In this document: positions 43,334 to 52,802 of the stretch, piece after piece | Position numbering within the stretch: the first letter of the stretch is position 1 | How the letters are laid out: each line of letters begins with the position of its first letter | Source of the DNA: Streptococcus pseudopneumoniae | GTDB lineage: Bacteria; Bacillota; Bacilli; Lactobacillales; Streptococcaceae | Assembly: GCF_001073085.1 (NCBI RefSeq) | Contig: NZ_JVFV01000017.1 | Coordinates: forward strand, 1-55,103 | Reading direction: 5' to 3' | Length of the DNA: 55,103 nt | Notes under the pieces: generated by a model | What the model was told of the DNA's origin: nothing | The model's database searches: none | What the model saw: only the letters and a program-made list of their open reading frames with translations | Made by a program: the position numbers and the translations under genes

Positions 43334-44045
43334 ATATATTGCCCACGCAGGAGTGGCCAGTAGGAGAAAAGCAGAGGAGTTGATCAAGCAAGGCTTGGTA
43401 ACCGTCAATGGACAGGTAGTACGTGAACTAGCGACAACCATTAAGTCTGGCGATAAGGTTGAGGTTGAAGGTCAACCCATCTATAACGAAGAAAAGGTCT
43501 ACTATCTACTCAATAAACCACGTGGTGTGATTTCCAGTGTAACGGATGACAAGGGTCGCAAGACTGTTGTTGACCTTTTACCCAATGTTAAAGAACGGAT
43601 TTATCCGGTAGGGCGTTTGGACTGGGATACATCAGGTGTCTTGATTTTGACAAATGATGGTGACTTTACAGACGAGATGATTCACCCTCGAAATGAGATT
43701 GACAAGGTCTATGTTGCGCGTGTAAAAGGAATTGCTAACAAGGAAAATCTTCGTCCTTTGACTCGAGGCGTTGAAATTGAAGGCAAGAAAACCAAGCCAG
43801 CTGTTTATGAAATTCTAAAAGTAGATCCAGTAAAAAACCGCTCAGTTGTTCAGTTGACTATCCATGAAGGACGCAATCACCAGGTTAAAAAGATGTTTGA
43901 AGCAGTTGGGCTCCAAGTGGATAAGTTGTCTCGGACACGTTTTGGACATTTAGACTTGACAGGACTTCGTCCAGGAGAAGCACGTCGTCTCAATAAAAAA
44001 GAAATCAGCCAACTACACACCATGGCTGTAACAAATAATAAATAA
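43320..44045 (+). CDS. rluB: rRNA pseudouridine synthase (RluB type)
   Basis: The 241-aa enzyme has an N-terminal S4 domain ([20 protein letters not shown]) and the catalytic motif [20 protein letters not shown] with the active Asp. It modifies 23S rRNA. The site specificity is inferred from the family. Confidence 0.92.
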   Translation: MRINKYIAHAGVASRRKAEELIKQGLVTVNGQVVRELATTIKSGDKVEVEGQPIYNEEKVYYLLNKPRGVISSVTDDKGRKTVVDLLPNVKERIYPVGRLDWDTSGVLILTNDGDFTDEMIHPRNEIDKVYVARVKGIANKENLRPLTRGVEIEGKKTKPAVYEILKVDPVKNRSVVQLTIHEGRNHQVKKMFEAVGLQVDKLSRTRFGHLDLTGLRPGEARRLNKKEISQLHTMAVTNNK

Positions 44046-44299
44046 TGAAAAAAATCTTAATTGCGCCAGTGCGCTTTTACCAACGCTTTATCTCACCAGC
44101 CTTTCCCCCCTCTTGTCGCTTTGAGCCTACCTGTTCCAACTATATGATTCAGGCTATTGAAAAACATGGATTAAAGGGAGTTTTGATGGGCTTGGCTAGG
44201 ATATTACGTTGCCATCCTTGGTCTGAAACGGGTAAAGACCCCGTACCAGATCACTTTTCATTAAAGCGGAATACAAGAGAAGAAGGATCACATTTGTGA
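44045..44299 (+). CDS. yidD: Membrane protein insertion efficiency factor YidD
   Basis: The 84-aa protein has the YidD pattern: [33 protein letters not shown] and RCHPW. It aids insertion of membrane proteins by YidC. It overlaps the rluB stop (TAATG). Confidence 0.93.
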   Translation: MKKILIAPVRFYQRFISPAFPPSCRFEPTCSNYMIQAIEKHGLKGVLMGLARILRCHPWSETGKDPVPDHFSLKRNTREEGSHL

Positions 44300-44307
44300 T
44301 TCTTTTA
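44284..44307 (+). terminator. Terminator after yidD
   Basis: GGATCACA and TGTGATTC form a stem followed by TTTT. It overlaps the last codons of yidD. Confidence 0.6.
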
Positions 44308-44402
44308 TTGTTATAAGAGTAAGTTACTTGGTAAAATGTTGATTCCCACTACCCTTCTCCTATAAAAAGTGGTAAAATGGTTGAAAGAAAGAAGGGATAG
44401 AA

Positions 44403-45467
44403 ATGACAACATTATTTTCTAAAATCAAAGAAGTAACAGAACTTCCCGCTATCTCAGGTCATGAAGCACCTGTTCGCGCTTATCTTCGTGAAAAATTAAC
44501 ACCTCACGTGGATAAAGTTGTGACTGATGGCTTGGGTGGTATTTTTGGGGTTAAACACTCAGAAGTTGAAAATGCCCCTCGTGTCTTGGTAGCCTCTCAC
44601 ATGGATGAAGTTGGTTTTATGGTTAGTGAAATCAAGCCAGACGGGACCTTCCGAGTAGTCAGCATTGGTGGTTGGAACCCTATGGTTGTTAGCAGCCAGC
44701 GTTTTAAACTTTTTACGCGCCAAGGACGTGAAATTCCAGTCATCTCAGGTTCAGTACCTCCACATTTGACTCGAGGCACAGGTGGCCCAACTATGCCAGC
44801 TATTTCAGATATCGTTTTTGACGGTGGTTTTGCGGATAAGGAAGAAGCTGAAAGTTTTGGTATCCGTCCTGGGGACACAATCGTGCCAGATAGTAGTGCG
44901 ATTCTAACTGCTAATGAAAAAAATATCATCTCAAAAGCATGGGATAACCGTTACGGTGTGCTTATGGTTAGCGAATTAGCTGAAAACTTGTCAGGCCAAA
45001 AACTAGGAAATGAACTTTACCTCGGTGCAAATGTGCAAGAGGAAGTTGGACTTCGTGGTGCCCATGCATCTACAACAAAATTTGATCCAGAAGTATTCCT
45101 TGCGGTGGATTGCTCACCAGCAGGTGATGTTTATGGTGGTCAAGGGAAGATTGGTGATGGAACCTTGATTCGTTTCTACGATCCAGGTCACTTGCTTCTC
45201 CCAGGCATGAAGGACTTCCTTTTGACAACTGCTGAAGAAGCTGGAATCAAGTACCAATACTATTGTGGAAAAGGTGGTACAGATGCAGGAGCAGCTCATT
45301 TGAAAAATGGTGGTGTTCCATCTACAACAATCGGTGTCTGCGCTCGTTATATCCACTCTCATCAAACCCTTTATGCCATGGATGATTTCCTTGAAGCCCA
45401 AGCTTTCCTACAAGCCTTGGTGAAGAAATTAGATCGCTCTACTGTAGATTTGATCAAGAATTACTAA
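44403..45467 (+). CDS. pepA: Glutamyl aminopeptidase, M42 family
   Basis: The 354-aa metallo-aminopeptidase has ASHMDEVGFMV (zinc His/Asp), WDNRYG, NVQEEVGLRGA and the late CARYIHSHQ ligands. It trims N-terminal acidic residues from peptides. GAAGGGA precedes the ATG. Confidence 0.92.
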   Translation: MTTLFSKIKEVTELPAISGHEAPVRAYLREKLTPHVDKVVTDGLGGIFGVKHSEVENAPRVLVASHMDEVGFMVSEIKPDGTFRVVSIGGWNPMVVSSQRFKLFTRQGREIPVISGSVPPHLTRGTGGPTMPAISDIVFDGGFADKEEAESFGIRPGDTIVPDSSAILTANEKNIISKAWDNRYGVLMVSELAENLSGQKLGNELYLGANVQEEVGLRGAHASTTKFDPEVFLAVDCSPAGDVYGGQGKIGDGTLIRFYDPGHLLLPGMKDFLLTTAEEAGIKYQYYCGKGGTDAGAAHLKNGGVPSTTIGVCARYIHSHQTLYAMDDFLEAQAFLQALVKKLDRSTVDLIKNY

Positions 45468-45491
45468 ACTAAAAAGATGGAGATAATAGGT

Positions 45492-45788
45492 ATGGGAGAA
45501 CAAAACCTAGAAACCTTGATACGGGACCTTTACAATCATGCCCGTCAAAACTTGAGTGAAGATTTAGTGGCTGCACTCCTAGAAACTGCTAAGCAATTGC
45601 CCAGCACCAATGAGCGCTTGCTTGCAGTCCGACTTTCAGGGCTAGTCACACTTGAACTCCTCAAGAATCCTAGAACACCTGCGCCAGAGTTAGTCAATCT
45701 GGCCAGTTTTATCCAAAAGGAAGAAGCAAGGTACAAGGGTGCAGCTGCCTCTTCCATTATGATTGGAGAGCTATTTAAAATGCTTTGA
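45492..45788 (+). CDS. Small helical protein, possible bacteriocin immunity
   Basis: The 98-aa protein is predicted to be helical (ETLIRDLYNHARQ, then DLVAALLETAKQL and LLAVRLSGLVTLELLK). This resembles the four-helix EntA-type immunity family, but I cannot confirm it. GGAG at 9 nt favours the ATG at 45492 over one at 45477. No bacteriocin gene is seen beside it. Its end lies in the terminator hairpin shared with nptA. Confidence 0.6.
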   Translation: MGEQNLETLIRDLYNHARQNLSEDLVAALLETAKQLPSTNERLLAVRLSGLVTLELLKNPRTPAPELVNLASFIQKEEARYKGAAASSIMIGELFKML

Positions 45789-45814
45789 TTCGAAAGAATC
45801 AAAGCATTTTTTTA
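45777..45814. terminator. Bidirectional terminator
   Basis: A long perfect stem AAAATGCTTTGATTC / GAATCAAAGCATTTT with a GAAA-type tetraloop and T run. It serves both the small gene and the convergent phosphate transporter. Confidence 0.9.
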
Positions 45815-45816
45815 TC

Positions 45817-47448
45817 TTAAATTTGTTCAGCCAAAACCTTTTCAGCAAGGTTCATAGCGTGGTCTGACACACGAGTATAGTGTGAAATGATGTCGATAAA
45901 GTTGACACCTGCTTGGGTAGAACATTCACCATTGTTTAGGCGCTTGATGTGAGTCTTACGAAGGACACGTTCCATCTTGTTGATGGCTTCATGGCGTTCA
46001 ATAAGAGCTTGAGCTTTTTCAAGGTCATTGTTTTCAATACTTTCAAGAGCATCTTTAACGAAATCGCTTGTTTGACGGTAAATTTCTTCCAACTCTTCTA
46101 GGGCTGAGTTAGAGAATTGAACATTCTTGCGTTGCAAGTAGTCGTTAAGATTAATCAAAGCTTCAGCGTGGTCACCGATACGTTCCAAGTCTCGAGAAGA
46201 GTCAAGGATGTTGGTTAAGACTTCACTTTCTTTTTGGCTCAATGCTTCACTAGATAGACTAATGAGGTAACGTGTTAATTTCTCGTCGATTGTGTTGATA
46301 GCTTCTTCAGTCTTGTGTCCTTTTTCTGCGACTTTTTCATTAGAATTGATAATGTAGTCGTAAGAAAGGTCAAATGCTTTTACAGCATAGTTTCCTAGGT
46401 GCAAGAGTTCTTTCTTGGCATTTCCTAGGGCGATAGAAGGAGCTTGCTTGATGAGTTGTTCATCCAGGTAAAGAGGTTCGTATTTAACAACTTCGTCTTC
46501 ACCAGGGATTAGCTTAGTAACGAAGTAAGCCAAAGCACCGATGAATGGGAATTGTACAATGGTGTTACTTACGTTAAAGGCACCGTGTGAGAAGGCAATC
46601 GTCATCTCAGGTGAGAGGTGAAGTAGTGCCTGGAAGTACTCGATCATCGAAGTGAATGGGCCTAACAAGATTAAGCAGAGGATGGTTCCTAAAACGTTAA
46701 AGGTAACGTGTGTTGCTGCAACTCGTTTAGCAGAGATGTTTGCTCCGGCTGCTGCGATAATAACTGTTAAGGTTGTACCGATATTATCTCCGAATAGGAC
46801 TGGTAGTGCCCCTTTGAGGTCGAGGAATCCACCTGCATAAAGACCTTGTAGGATCCCGATGGTTGCAGAAGAAGCCTGAATCAGAACGGTAATAACTGCA
46901 CCAGCCACAACTCCCAAGGTAGGGTTTTGACCCAAAGTAACCATGTATTCCTTAAATTGAGGCAAGTCTTTAAGAGGGCTCATCCCAGCACTAATGAGGT
47001 TGAGGGCATAGAAGATACCACCCACACCAAAAAGGATACGTCCAATATTATTTGCAGTACGGTTTTTTGTAAAGAATAAGAACATGGTTCCAAGGAAAAT
47101 CAAGGGTAGGGCATACTCGCCAAGTTTGAAACCGATGATGAAGGATGTTACGGTCGTTCCAATATTGGCTCCCATGATAATCCCGATGGCCTGTCTAAGG
47201 GTGAGGAGACTAGCACTGACTAGTCCAACCGTAATAACCGTTACACCTGTACTTGACTGGATTAGGGCAGTGACGACAATCCCCACTAAAACCCCTAAGA
47301 AGGGATTACTTGTGTACTTGTCAATGTAATATCGAAGGCGGTCTCCAGCAGCTTGTTGCAAACCGTCTCCCATGGTCTTGATACTATATAAAAATAGACC
47401 CAGACCACCTAAAAAGTGAAAAATAATTTCCTGCCAATTAATGGACAT
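45817..47448 (-). CDS. Na+/phosphate cotransporter with PhoU-like domain
   Basis: The 543-aa protein has two NptA-type membrane halves (about 1-330), each with a QSSTGVT / QASSATIGI-type motif, and a C-terminal PhoU-like helical domain (about 345-540). It takes up phosphate with sodium, or may exchange it. It is monocistronic. No strong promoter is assigned in 47449-47560. Confidence 0.92.
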   Translation of the reverse strand: MSINWQEIIFHFLGGLGLFLYSIKTMGDGLQQAAGDRLRYYIDKYTSNPFLGVLVGIVVTALIQSSTGVTVITVGLVSASLLTLRQAIGIIMGANIGTTVTSFIIGFKLGEYALPLIFLGTMFLFFTKNRTANNIGRILFGVGGIFYALNLISAGMSPLKDLPQFKEYMVTLGQNPTLGVVAGAVITVLIQASSATIGILQGLYAGGFLDLKGALPVLFGDNIGTTLTVIIAAAGANISAKRVAATHVTFNVLGTILCLILLGPFTSMIEYFQALLHLSPEMTIAFSHGAFNVSNTIVQFPFIGALAYFVTKLIPGEDEVVKYEPLYLDEQLIKQAPSIALGNAKKELLHLGNYAVKAFDLSYDYIINSNEKVAEKGHKTEEAINTIDEKLTRYLISLSSEALSQKESEVLTNILDSSRDLERIGDHAEALINLNDYLQRKNVQFSNSALEELEEIYRQTSDFVKDALESIENNDLEKAQALIERHEAINKMERVLRKTHIKRLNNGECSTQAGVNFIDIISHYTRVSDHAMNLAEKVLAEQI

Positions 47449-47631
47449 TTTCTTTTTCCTCCGAAAAATAATCGCGGAATTTCTCCCATTCTATTTTAAA
47501 GGATAAAAGTAAATCTAACAAGTAGTAAATGCTCTTTTTTGAGAAAAATGTTGATTTTATTCGAAAAATGGTCAATGATTGTCTAATTTATATTAATTCT
47601 TCACTTCTTTATAGTTCTTGAAGGGCTAGTG

Positions 47632-47659
47632 TTGACTCTTTTTCTAAATATCGTAAAAT
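47632..47659 (+). promoter_or_regulatory. Promoter of endoD
   Basis: TTGACT (47632-47637) and TAAAAT (47654-47659) are 16 bp apart. The transcript would start near 47666, giving a leader of about 87 nt. Confidence 0.65.
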
Positions 47660-47668
47660 GAAAATGAC

Positions 47669-47706
47669 CTGTTCTGTGTATTTTTGGAACAGCTACTTTT
47701 TTAATT
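47669..47706 (+). terminator. Terminator-like hairpin in endoD leader
   Basis: CTGTTC (47669-47674) and GAACAG (47687-47692) form a stem followed by CTACTTTTTT, right after the predicted start of transcription. It may attenuate endoD or simply stabilise the leader. Confidence 0.45.
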
Positions 47707-47713
47707 CAAAAAT

Positions 47714-47727
47714 AAAGCGCTTACTTT
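47714..47727. promoter_or_regulatory. cre-like site before endoD
   Basis: AAAGCGCTTAC has the AAGCGCTTAC core of a CcpA site, but the flanking TG and A are not matched. It lies between promoter and start. Confidence 0.5.
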
Positions 47728-47752
47728 CATGAGAAAGTCAAAGGAGAAAAAA

Positions 47753-50700
47753 ATGAAGAATCCATTTTTTGAAAAACATTGTCGCTATAGTATTCGGAAA
47801 TTGTCAGTGGGTGCCTGCTCATTGATAATTGGTTCCGTTCTATTTGCAGGTCCAGCTTTGGCTGAAGAGTCTGTCGTTCCAGAAAATGGGGCAACAACTA
47901 CAGCAGTAGCTTCAGAGCAACCGTCAACCACTACTCCAGCAGAAGCAACTACACCAGCACCAGAAGTATTGAAGGAGCTGGAAGCGACGGAAGATAAGAC
48001 AAGCGAGCAGCCTGTTTCAGAAGAGAAACCAAGTTTGGATCAATTGACTGCAGCTGATAAGGAAGCAACTAGTCCAGTTGCTGAAACGCCTAAGGCTGAA
48101 GAAACGCCTGCAACTACAGAAAACAAGCCAGAAGAAAAAGCTACTGTCGCTGACGTTCCTAAGAAAGAAGAAAAAAGTCTTCGACCAAAAGAAATTAAGT
48201 TTGACACATGGGAAGATTTGTTGAAATGGGAACCAGGTGCTCGCGAAGACGATGCTATTAACCGCTCTTCAGTAGAACTAGCCAAACGCTATCGTGGACA
48301 TGTAGTCAACGAAAAAGCTAATAAGGACGCTAAGGTTGAAGCTCTTGCTAACACTAACTCTAAGGCTAAAGACCATGCTTCTGTAGGTGGTGAAGAGTTT
48401 AAAGCCTACGCTTTCGACTACTGGCAGTACTTGAATTCCATGGTCTTCTGGGAAGGGCTGGTTCCAACTCCGGATGTGATTGATGCTGGTCACCGTAATG
48501 GTGTCCCTGTATTGGGTACCTTATTCTTTAACTGGTCAAATAGCATTGCAGACCAAGAAAAATTTGCCGCAGCCCTTCAACAAGACGAAGACGGAACTTT
48601 CCCTATCGCTCGTAAGTTGGTTGATTTGGCTAAATACTATGGTTTTGATGGCTACTTTATCAACCAAGAAACAACAGGTGATATCGTGACGCCTCTTGGT
48701 AAGAAAATGCGTGACTTCATGCTTTATACCAAGGAATATGCAGCTCAAGTTAATCATCCAGTCAAATATTCTTGGTATGACGCCATGACCTATGAATATG
48801 GTCGTTATCATGAAGATGGACTTGGTGAATACAATTACCAATTCATGGAAAAAGAGGGAGACAAGGTTCCTGCGGATCACTTCTTTGCCAACTTTAACTG
48901 GACCAAAGAGAAAAATGATTACTCTGTAACTATGGCAAAATGGCTTGGACGTAGTCAATATGATGTTTTTGCAGGTTTGGAATTGCAACAAGGTGGTTCC
49001 TACAAGACAAAAGTGAAATGGGATGCCCTTCTAGATGAAAATGGCAAGCTCCGCTTATCACTTGGCCTCTTTGCACCTGATACTATCACGAGTCTTGGTA
49101 AGACAGGCGAAGACTATCATAAGAATGAAAACATATTCTTTACAGGTTATCAAGGAGATCCAACTGGTCAAAAACCAGAGGACAAGGACTGGTACGGGAT
49201 TGCCAACCTCGTAGCTGACCGCACACCAGCAGTTGGACGTAGCTTCACAACATCCTTTAACACTGGACATGGTAAAAAATGGTTTGTAGACGGTAAAGTC
49301 TCTAAGGATTCTGAATGGAACTATCGTTCTGTATCAGGTATCTTGCCTACATGGCGCTGGTGGCAAACATCCTCAGCTGCTAAACTCCAAGCTGACTATG
49401 ACTTTGAAGATGCCTACAATGGAGGAAACTCACTTAAGTTTGCGGGTGATTTAGCTGAAAATACTAACCAAGATGTTCGTCTCTACTCTACAAAACTGGA
49501 AGTAACAGATAAAACGAAACTCCGTGTCGCCCATAAAGGCGGTAAGGGAAGCAAGGTCTATGTAGAATTTGCGACTCAGAAAAACTATACTTATGGTGGC
49601 GAGAATGCTCGTAAAGAGCTGACTCTATCTGACAATTGGACAAAAGACGAATTTGACTTGAGTGCCTTGGCAGGTCAGACTATTTACGGTATCAAGCTCA
49701 CTTTTGAAAATACTGCTGCTCTTAAGGATTACCAATTTAACTTGGGTGAGTTGACAGTGTCAGATAATCAAGAATCACCCCAAGCACCAACTGCTCTTAA
49801 AGTAACTAAACAATCTCTGAAAAATGCTCAAGAAGCGGAAGCCATTGTTCAATTTACAGGTAACAAGGATGCTGACTTCTATGAAGTTTATGAGAAGGAT
49901 GGTGATGCTTGGCGCCTATTGACAGGTTCATCTGCAACTACGATCTACCTACCAAAAGTTAGCCGTTCAGCTAGTGCAACTGGTACTAGTCAAGAGTTGA
50001 AGGTTGTCGCAGTTGGGAAGAATGGCCTTCGTTCTGAAGCAGCAACTACAAACTTCGAGTGGGGAATGACTGTCCAAGATACAAGCCTTCCAAGACCATT
50101 AGCAACAAACATTGTTCCAGGAGCGACTGTTATCGGAAGTACCTTCCCAAATACAGAAGGCGGCGAAGGTATCGAAGGTATGTTGAATGGAACTATCACT
50201 AGCTTATCTGATAAATGGTCTTCTGCTCAATTGAGTGGTAGCGTTGATATTCGTTTGACACAACCACGCCGTGTTGTTAGATGGGTCATGGACCACGCAG
50301 GAGCTGGTGGAGAGTCTGTTAATGATGGCTTGATGAACACCAAAGACTTTGACCTTTACTACAAAGATGAAGCAGGCGAATGGAAACTAGCTAAAGCTGT
50401 TCGTGGCAATAAAGCCCATGTTTCGGATATCACCCTTGATAGCCCAATCACTGCGCAAGACTGGCGCTTGAACGTCATCACGTCTGACAATGGAACACCG
50501 TGGAAAGCCATTCGTATCTACAACTGGAAGATGTATGAAACTCTTGATACGGAGAGCCAAAACATTCCAATGAGTAAAGTTGCAGCGCGTCTTCTAACTG
50601 ACAATAAGGTTCAGCTCGGCTTCTCAGAAGTTCCTGCTGGGGCAACCATCACAGTCTATGACAAGGCAGATTCACAAACTCCAATCGCTACCTTAAATAC

Positions 50701-52564
50701 AGCAGTTGGAGGGGATTTGGCGACAGAACCATTGAGCTTTGAAAAACGTCCAAGCCTTCTTTACTACCGAACACAATTGCCAGGGAAAGAAATCAGTAAT
50801 ACTCTTGCTGCGACGATTCCTCAGGATGAAAGAAAGATTAAGGCTGTCAGTCTAGAAGTAGCACCTAAAAAGACGACTTACCAAGATGGTGAGGAATTAA
50901 ATCTTAAAGGTGGTCTTCTCCGTGTCAAATACGAAGGTGAAGAATCAGATGAAGTCATCAACCTTAGTCATGCAGGAGTTACTGTTAATGGCTACGATGC
51001 TCACCATCATGGCGAACAAGAGTTAACAGTAACCTATCTTGGTCTTCCAGTTGCAGGTAGCTTTAAGGTTCAAGTCACTGGTGAAGAAACTGGTCCAAAA
51101 GAAGTCGCAGCCTTGTATATTAGCAAACAACCGAAAATTGACTACTTGGTAGGTGATGCTCTAGACTTATCAGAAGGACGTTTCAAGGTCTTGTATGATG
51201 ATGAGACGGAGACTGAACATAGCTTTACAGACCAAGGAGTCAAAATTACAGGTTATGATTCTCAAAAAACAGGCCGTCAAAAACTTCAGTTGCACTATCA
51301 AGGACAAACTGTCGACTTTGATGTTCTAGTATCACCTAAGGCAGCCATTAACGACGAATATCTGAAACAAGAAATCACATCTGCTCAAGGACGCAAAGAA
51401 ACAATAGCTTATACATTTGCTGATGCAGCAAAACAAGCAGCTCTTGCTGAGAAGCTTGATGCAGCGAAAGCTATCTTAGAAAATCATGATGCTAGTCAAG
51501 AAGCAGTCAACCAGGCCTTGAATGACTTGAAACAAGCTGGTACTGAATTGGATGGCAATCAACGTTATCAAACTGCTAGAGAAGAATTGGAAAGCTTGCT
51601 CGAATCTGTCCTTGAAAAAGATCCTAAATCGGAGTTGATTGCGCAAGCTGAAGATTTATTATCTTCACAAACACCAACTCCAGAATCCTTTGCGGACATG
51701 AAAGAAAAGCTGAATAAGAAACTAGCTTCTGCAGAAGAAAGTCATCATGTGGGTAGCTTAGAAGAAGGAGAAACTGCGCCAACAGTTGAAGCGCTACCTG
51801 AGTTAGTGATTGAAACAGAAACTCAAGCCTTCGAACGCCAAGAACGTCCATCAGGAGACCTCTTGTTGGGTGAACGTCGTATTGTTCAGGTAGGTGTAGA
51901 AGGTCAGACTCGTCGTCTGATTGAAGTAGATGCCAAAGGTAACCGTACTCTTCTTAAGACAGAAGTAGTCAAGGAGGCAGTTGCAGAAATCACTGAAGTT
52001 GGTACTAAGGTAGAAAGCCGTGTTCAACCGCTAGACGGTCCAAAAGTCTTAGAAGTTAAGAAACCAAGCTTGGTTGTGGAAGAAGAAGTTCTTGCATTTG
52101 GACATGAAGAAGGAGTAAATCCTAGCCTCCCATTAGGAGAACGACGCTTGGTTCAAGTAGGAGTTGCAGGCCTTCGTAGAAACCTTGTAGAGATTGATTC
52201 TGAAGGACATCGCAGTCTTAAGGGAACGGAAGTTCTCAAGGAAGCCGTAACTGAGATTGTTGAAGTCGGTACAAAAGTAGTCAAAGTACTAGGTGACAGA
52301 CCAATTACACCTGCTCCAGCGACTCAAGATACTAAGAAGGAAACTACAAAAACAGAACCTAAGGCTGAAACATCCGTTTCGCCAGTTCAAGCAAGCCAAG
52401 CAGCGAAGCAAGAACCAGCAAAAACAGAAGCACAAGTTGAAAAAACTGAAGGAAAACAACTTCCAAGTACAGGTACAGAAGTAGATGCAAATCTTCTTGC
52501 CCTTGGCTTGGTCGGAGTTTTAAGTGGTTTTGGCTTGCTAACTCAAAAGAAAAAAGAAGATTAA
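47753..52564 (+). CDS. endoD: Endo-beta-N-acetylglucosaminidase D, GH85
   Basis: This 1603-aa wall enzyme releases N-glycans by cutting the chitobiose core. It has a YSIRK signal (CRYSIRKLSVGACSLI), a GH85 domain (about 145-620) with the catalytic FINQET pair N304 and E306, beta-rich carbohydrate-binding regions (about 640-960), two bacterial Ig-like modules (about 1010-1190), a FIVAR-like helical part, two G5 domains (about 1350-1520) and LPSTG (1570-1574). AAAGGAG fixes the ATG at 47753 rather than one eight codons upstream. It is next to pgk, as in S. pneumoniae. It acts on glycans after exoglycosidases have trimmed them. Confidence 0.94.
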   Translation: MKNPFFEKHCRYSIRKLSVGACSLIIGSVLFAGPALAEESVVPENGATTTAVASEQPSTTTPAEATTPAPEVLKELEATEDKTSEQPVSEEKPSLDQLTAADKEATSPVAETPKAEETPATTENKPEEKATVADVPKKEEKSLRPKEIKFDTWEDLLKWEPGAREDDAINRSSVELAKRYRGHVVNEKANKDAKVEALANTNSKAKDHASVGGEEFKAYAFDYWQYLNSMVFWEGLVPTPDVIDAGHRNGVPVLGTLFFNWSNSIADQEKFAAALQQDEDGTFPIARKLVDLAKYYGFDGYFINQETTGDIVTPLGKKMRDFMLYTKEYAAQVNHPVKYSWYDAMTYEYGRYHEDGLGEYNYQFMEKEGDKVPADHFFANFNWTKEKNDYSVTMAKWLGRSQYDVFAGLELQQGGSYKTKVKWDALLDENGKLRLSLGLFAPDTITSLGKTGEDYHKNENIFFTGYQGDPTGQKPEDKDWYGIANLVADRTPAVGRSFTTSFNTGHGKKWFVDGKVSKDSEWNYRSVSGILPTWRWWQTSSAAKLQADYDFEDAYNGGNSLKFAGDLAENTNQDVRLYSTKLEVTDKTKLRVAHKGGKGSKVYVEFATQKNYTYGGENARKELTLSDNWTKDEFDLSALAGQTIYGIKLTFENTAALKDYQFNLGELTVSDNQESPQAPTALKVTKQSLKNAQEAEAIVQFTGNKDADFYEVYEKDGDAWRLLTGSSATTIYLPKVSRSASATGTSQELKVVAVGKNGLRSEAATTNFEWGMTVQDTSLPRPLATNIVPGATVIGSTFPNTEGGEGIEGMLNGTITSLSDKWSSAQLSGSVDIRLTQPRRVVRWVMDHAGAGGESVNDGLMNTKDFDLYYKDEAGEWKLAKAVRGNKAHVSDITLDSPITAQDWRLNVITSDNGTPWKAIRIYNWKMYETLDTESQNIPMSKVAARLLTDNKVQLGFSEVPAGATITVYDKADSQTPIATLNTAVGGDLATEPLSFEKRPSLLYYRTQLPGKEISNTLAATIPQDERKIKAVSLEVAPKKTTYQDGEELNLKGGLLRVKYEGEESDEVINLSHAGVTVNGYDAHHHGEQELTVTYLGLPVAGSFKVQVTGEETGPKEVAALYISKQPKIDYLVGDALDLSEGRFKVLYDDETETEHSFTDQGVKITGYDSQKTGRQKLQLHYQGQTVDFDVLVSPKAAINDEYLKQEITSAQGRKETIAYTFADAAKQAALAEKLDAAKAILENHDASQEAVNQALNDLKQAGTELDGNQRYQTAREELESLLESVLEKDPKSELIAQAEDLLSSQTPTPESFADMKEKLNKKLASAEESHHVGSLEEGETAPTVEALPELVIETETQAFERQERPSGDLLLGERRIVQVGVEGQTRRLIEVDAKGNRTLLKTEVVKEAVAEITEVGTKVESRVQPLDGPKVLEVKKPSLVVEEEVLAFGHEEGVNPSLPLGERRLVQVGVAGLRRNLVEIDSEGHRSLKGTEVLKEAVTEIVEVGTKVVKVLGDRPITPAPATQDTKKETTKTEPKAETSVSPVQASQAAKQEPAKTEAQVEKTEGKQLPSTGTEVDANLLALGLVGVLSGFGLLTQKKKED

Positions 52565-52601
52565 GATAGAGAGTGTATCTAACACTGACTTCATATTAAT
52601 G

Positions 52602-52637
52602 AAAAAGATTTGACTTTTAAGAGTCAAATCTTTTTGT
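52602..52637 (+). terminator. Terminator of endoD
   Basis: AAAAAGATTTGACT and AGTCAAATCTTTTT form a 14-bp stem with a T run. Confidence 0.9.
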
Positions 52638-52760
52638 ATAGGGGAGGAGAATAAAAATGGTAGAGTATTCTGTCGTAGTTACAAGCACTGTCCTGATTTA
52701 ATCGAGAAAAATTGTTGTGGATAAAAGTTTAAGGTTTTGCTATCTCTTTTATTGATTTTG

Positions 52761-52769
52761 TGATATAAT
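52761..52769 (+). promoter_or_regulatory. Extended -10 promoter of pgk
   Basis: TGATATAAT is an extended -10 element, 34 bp before the pgk ATG. Confidence 0.65.
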
Positions 52770-52802
52770 TAACACGTAAAAAAAATTAAGGAGTCTTTCC
52801 AA

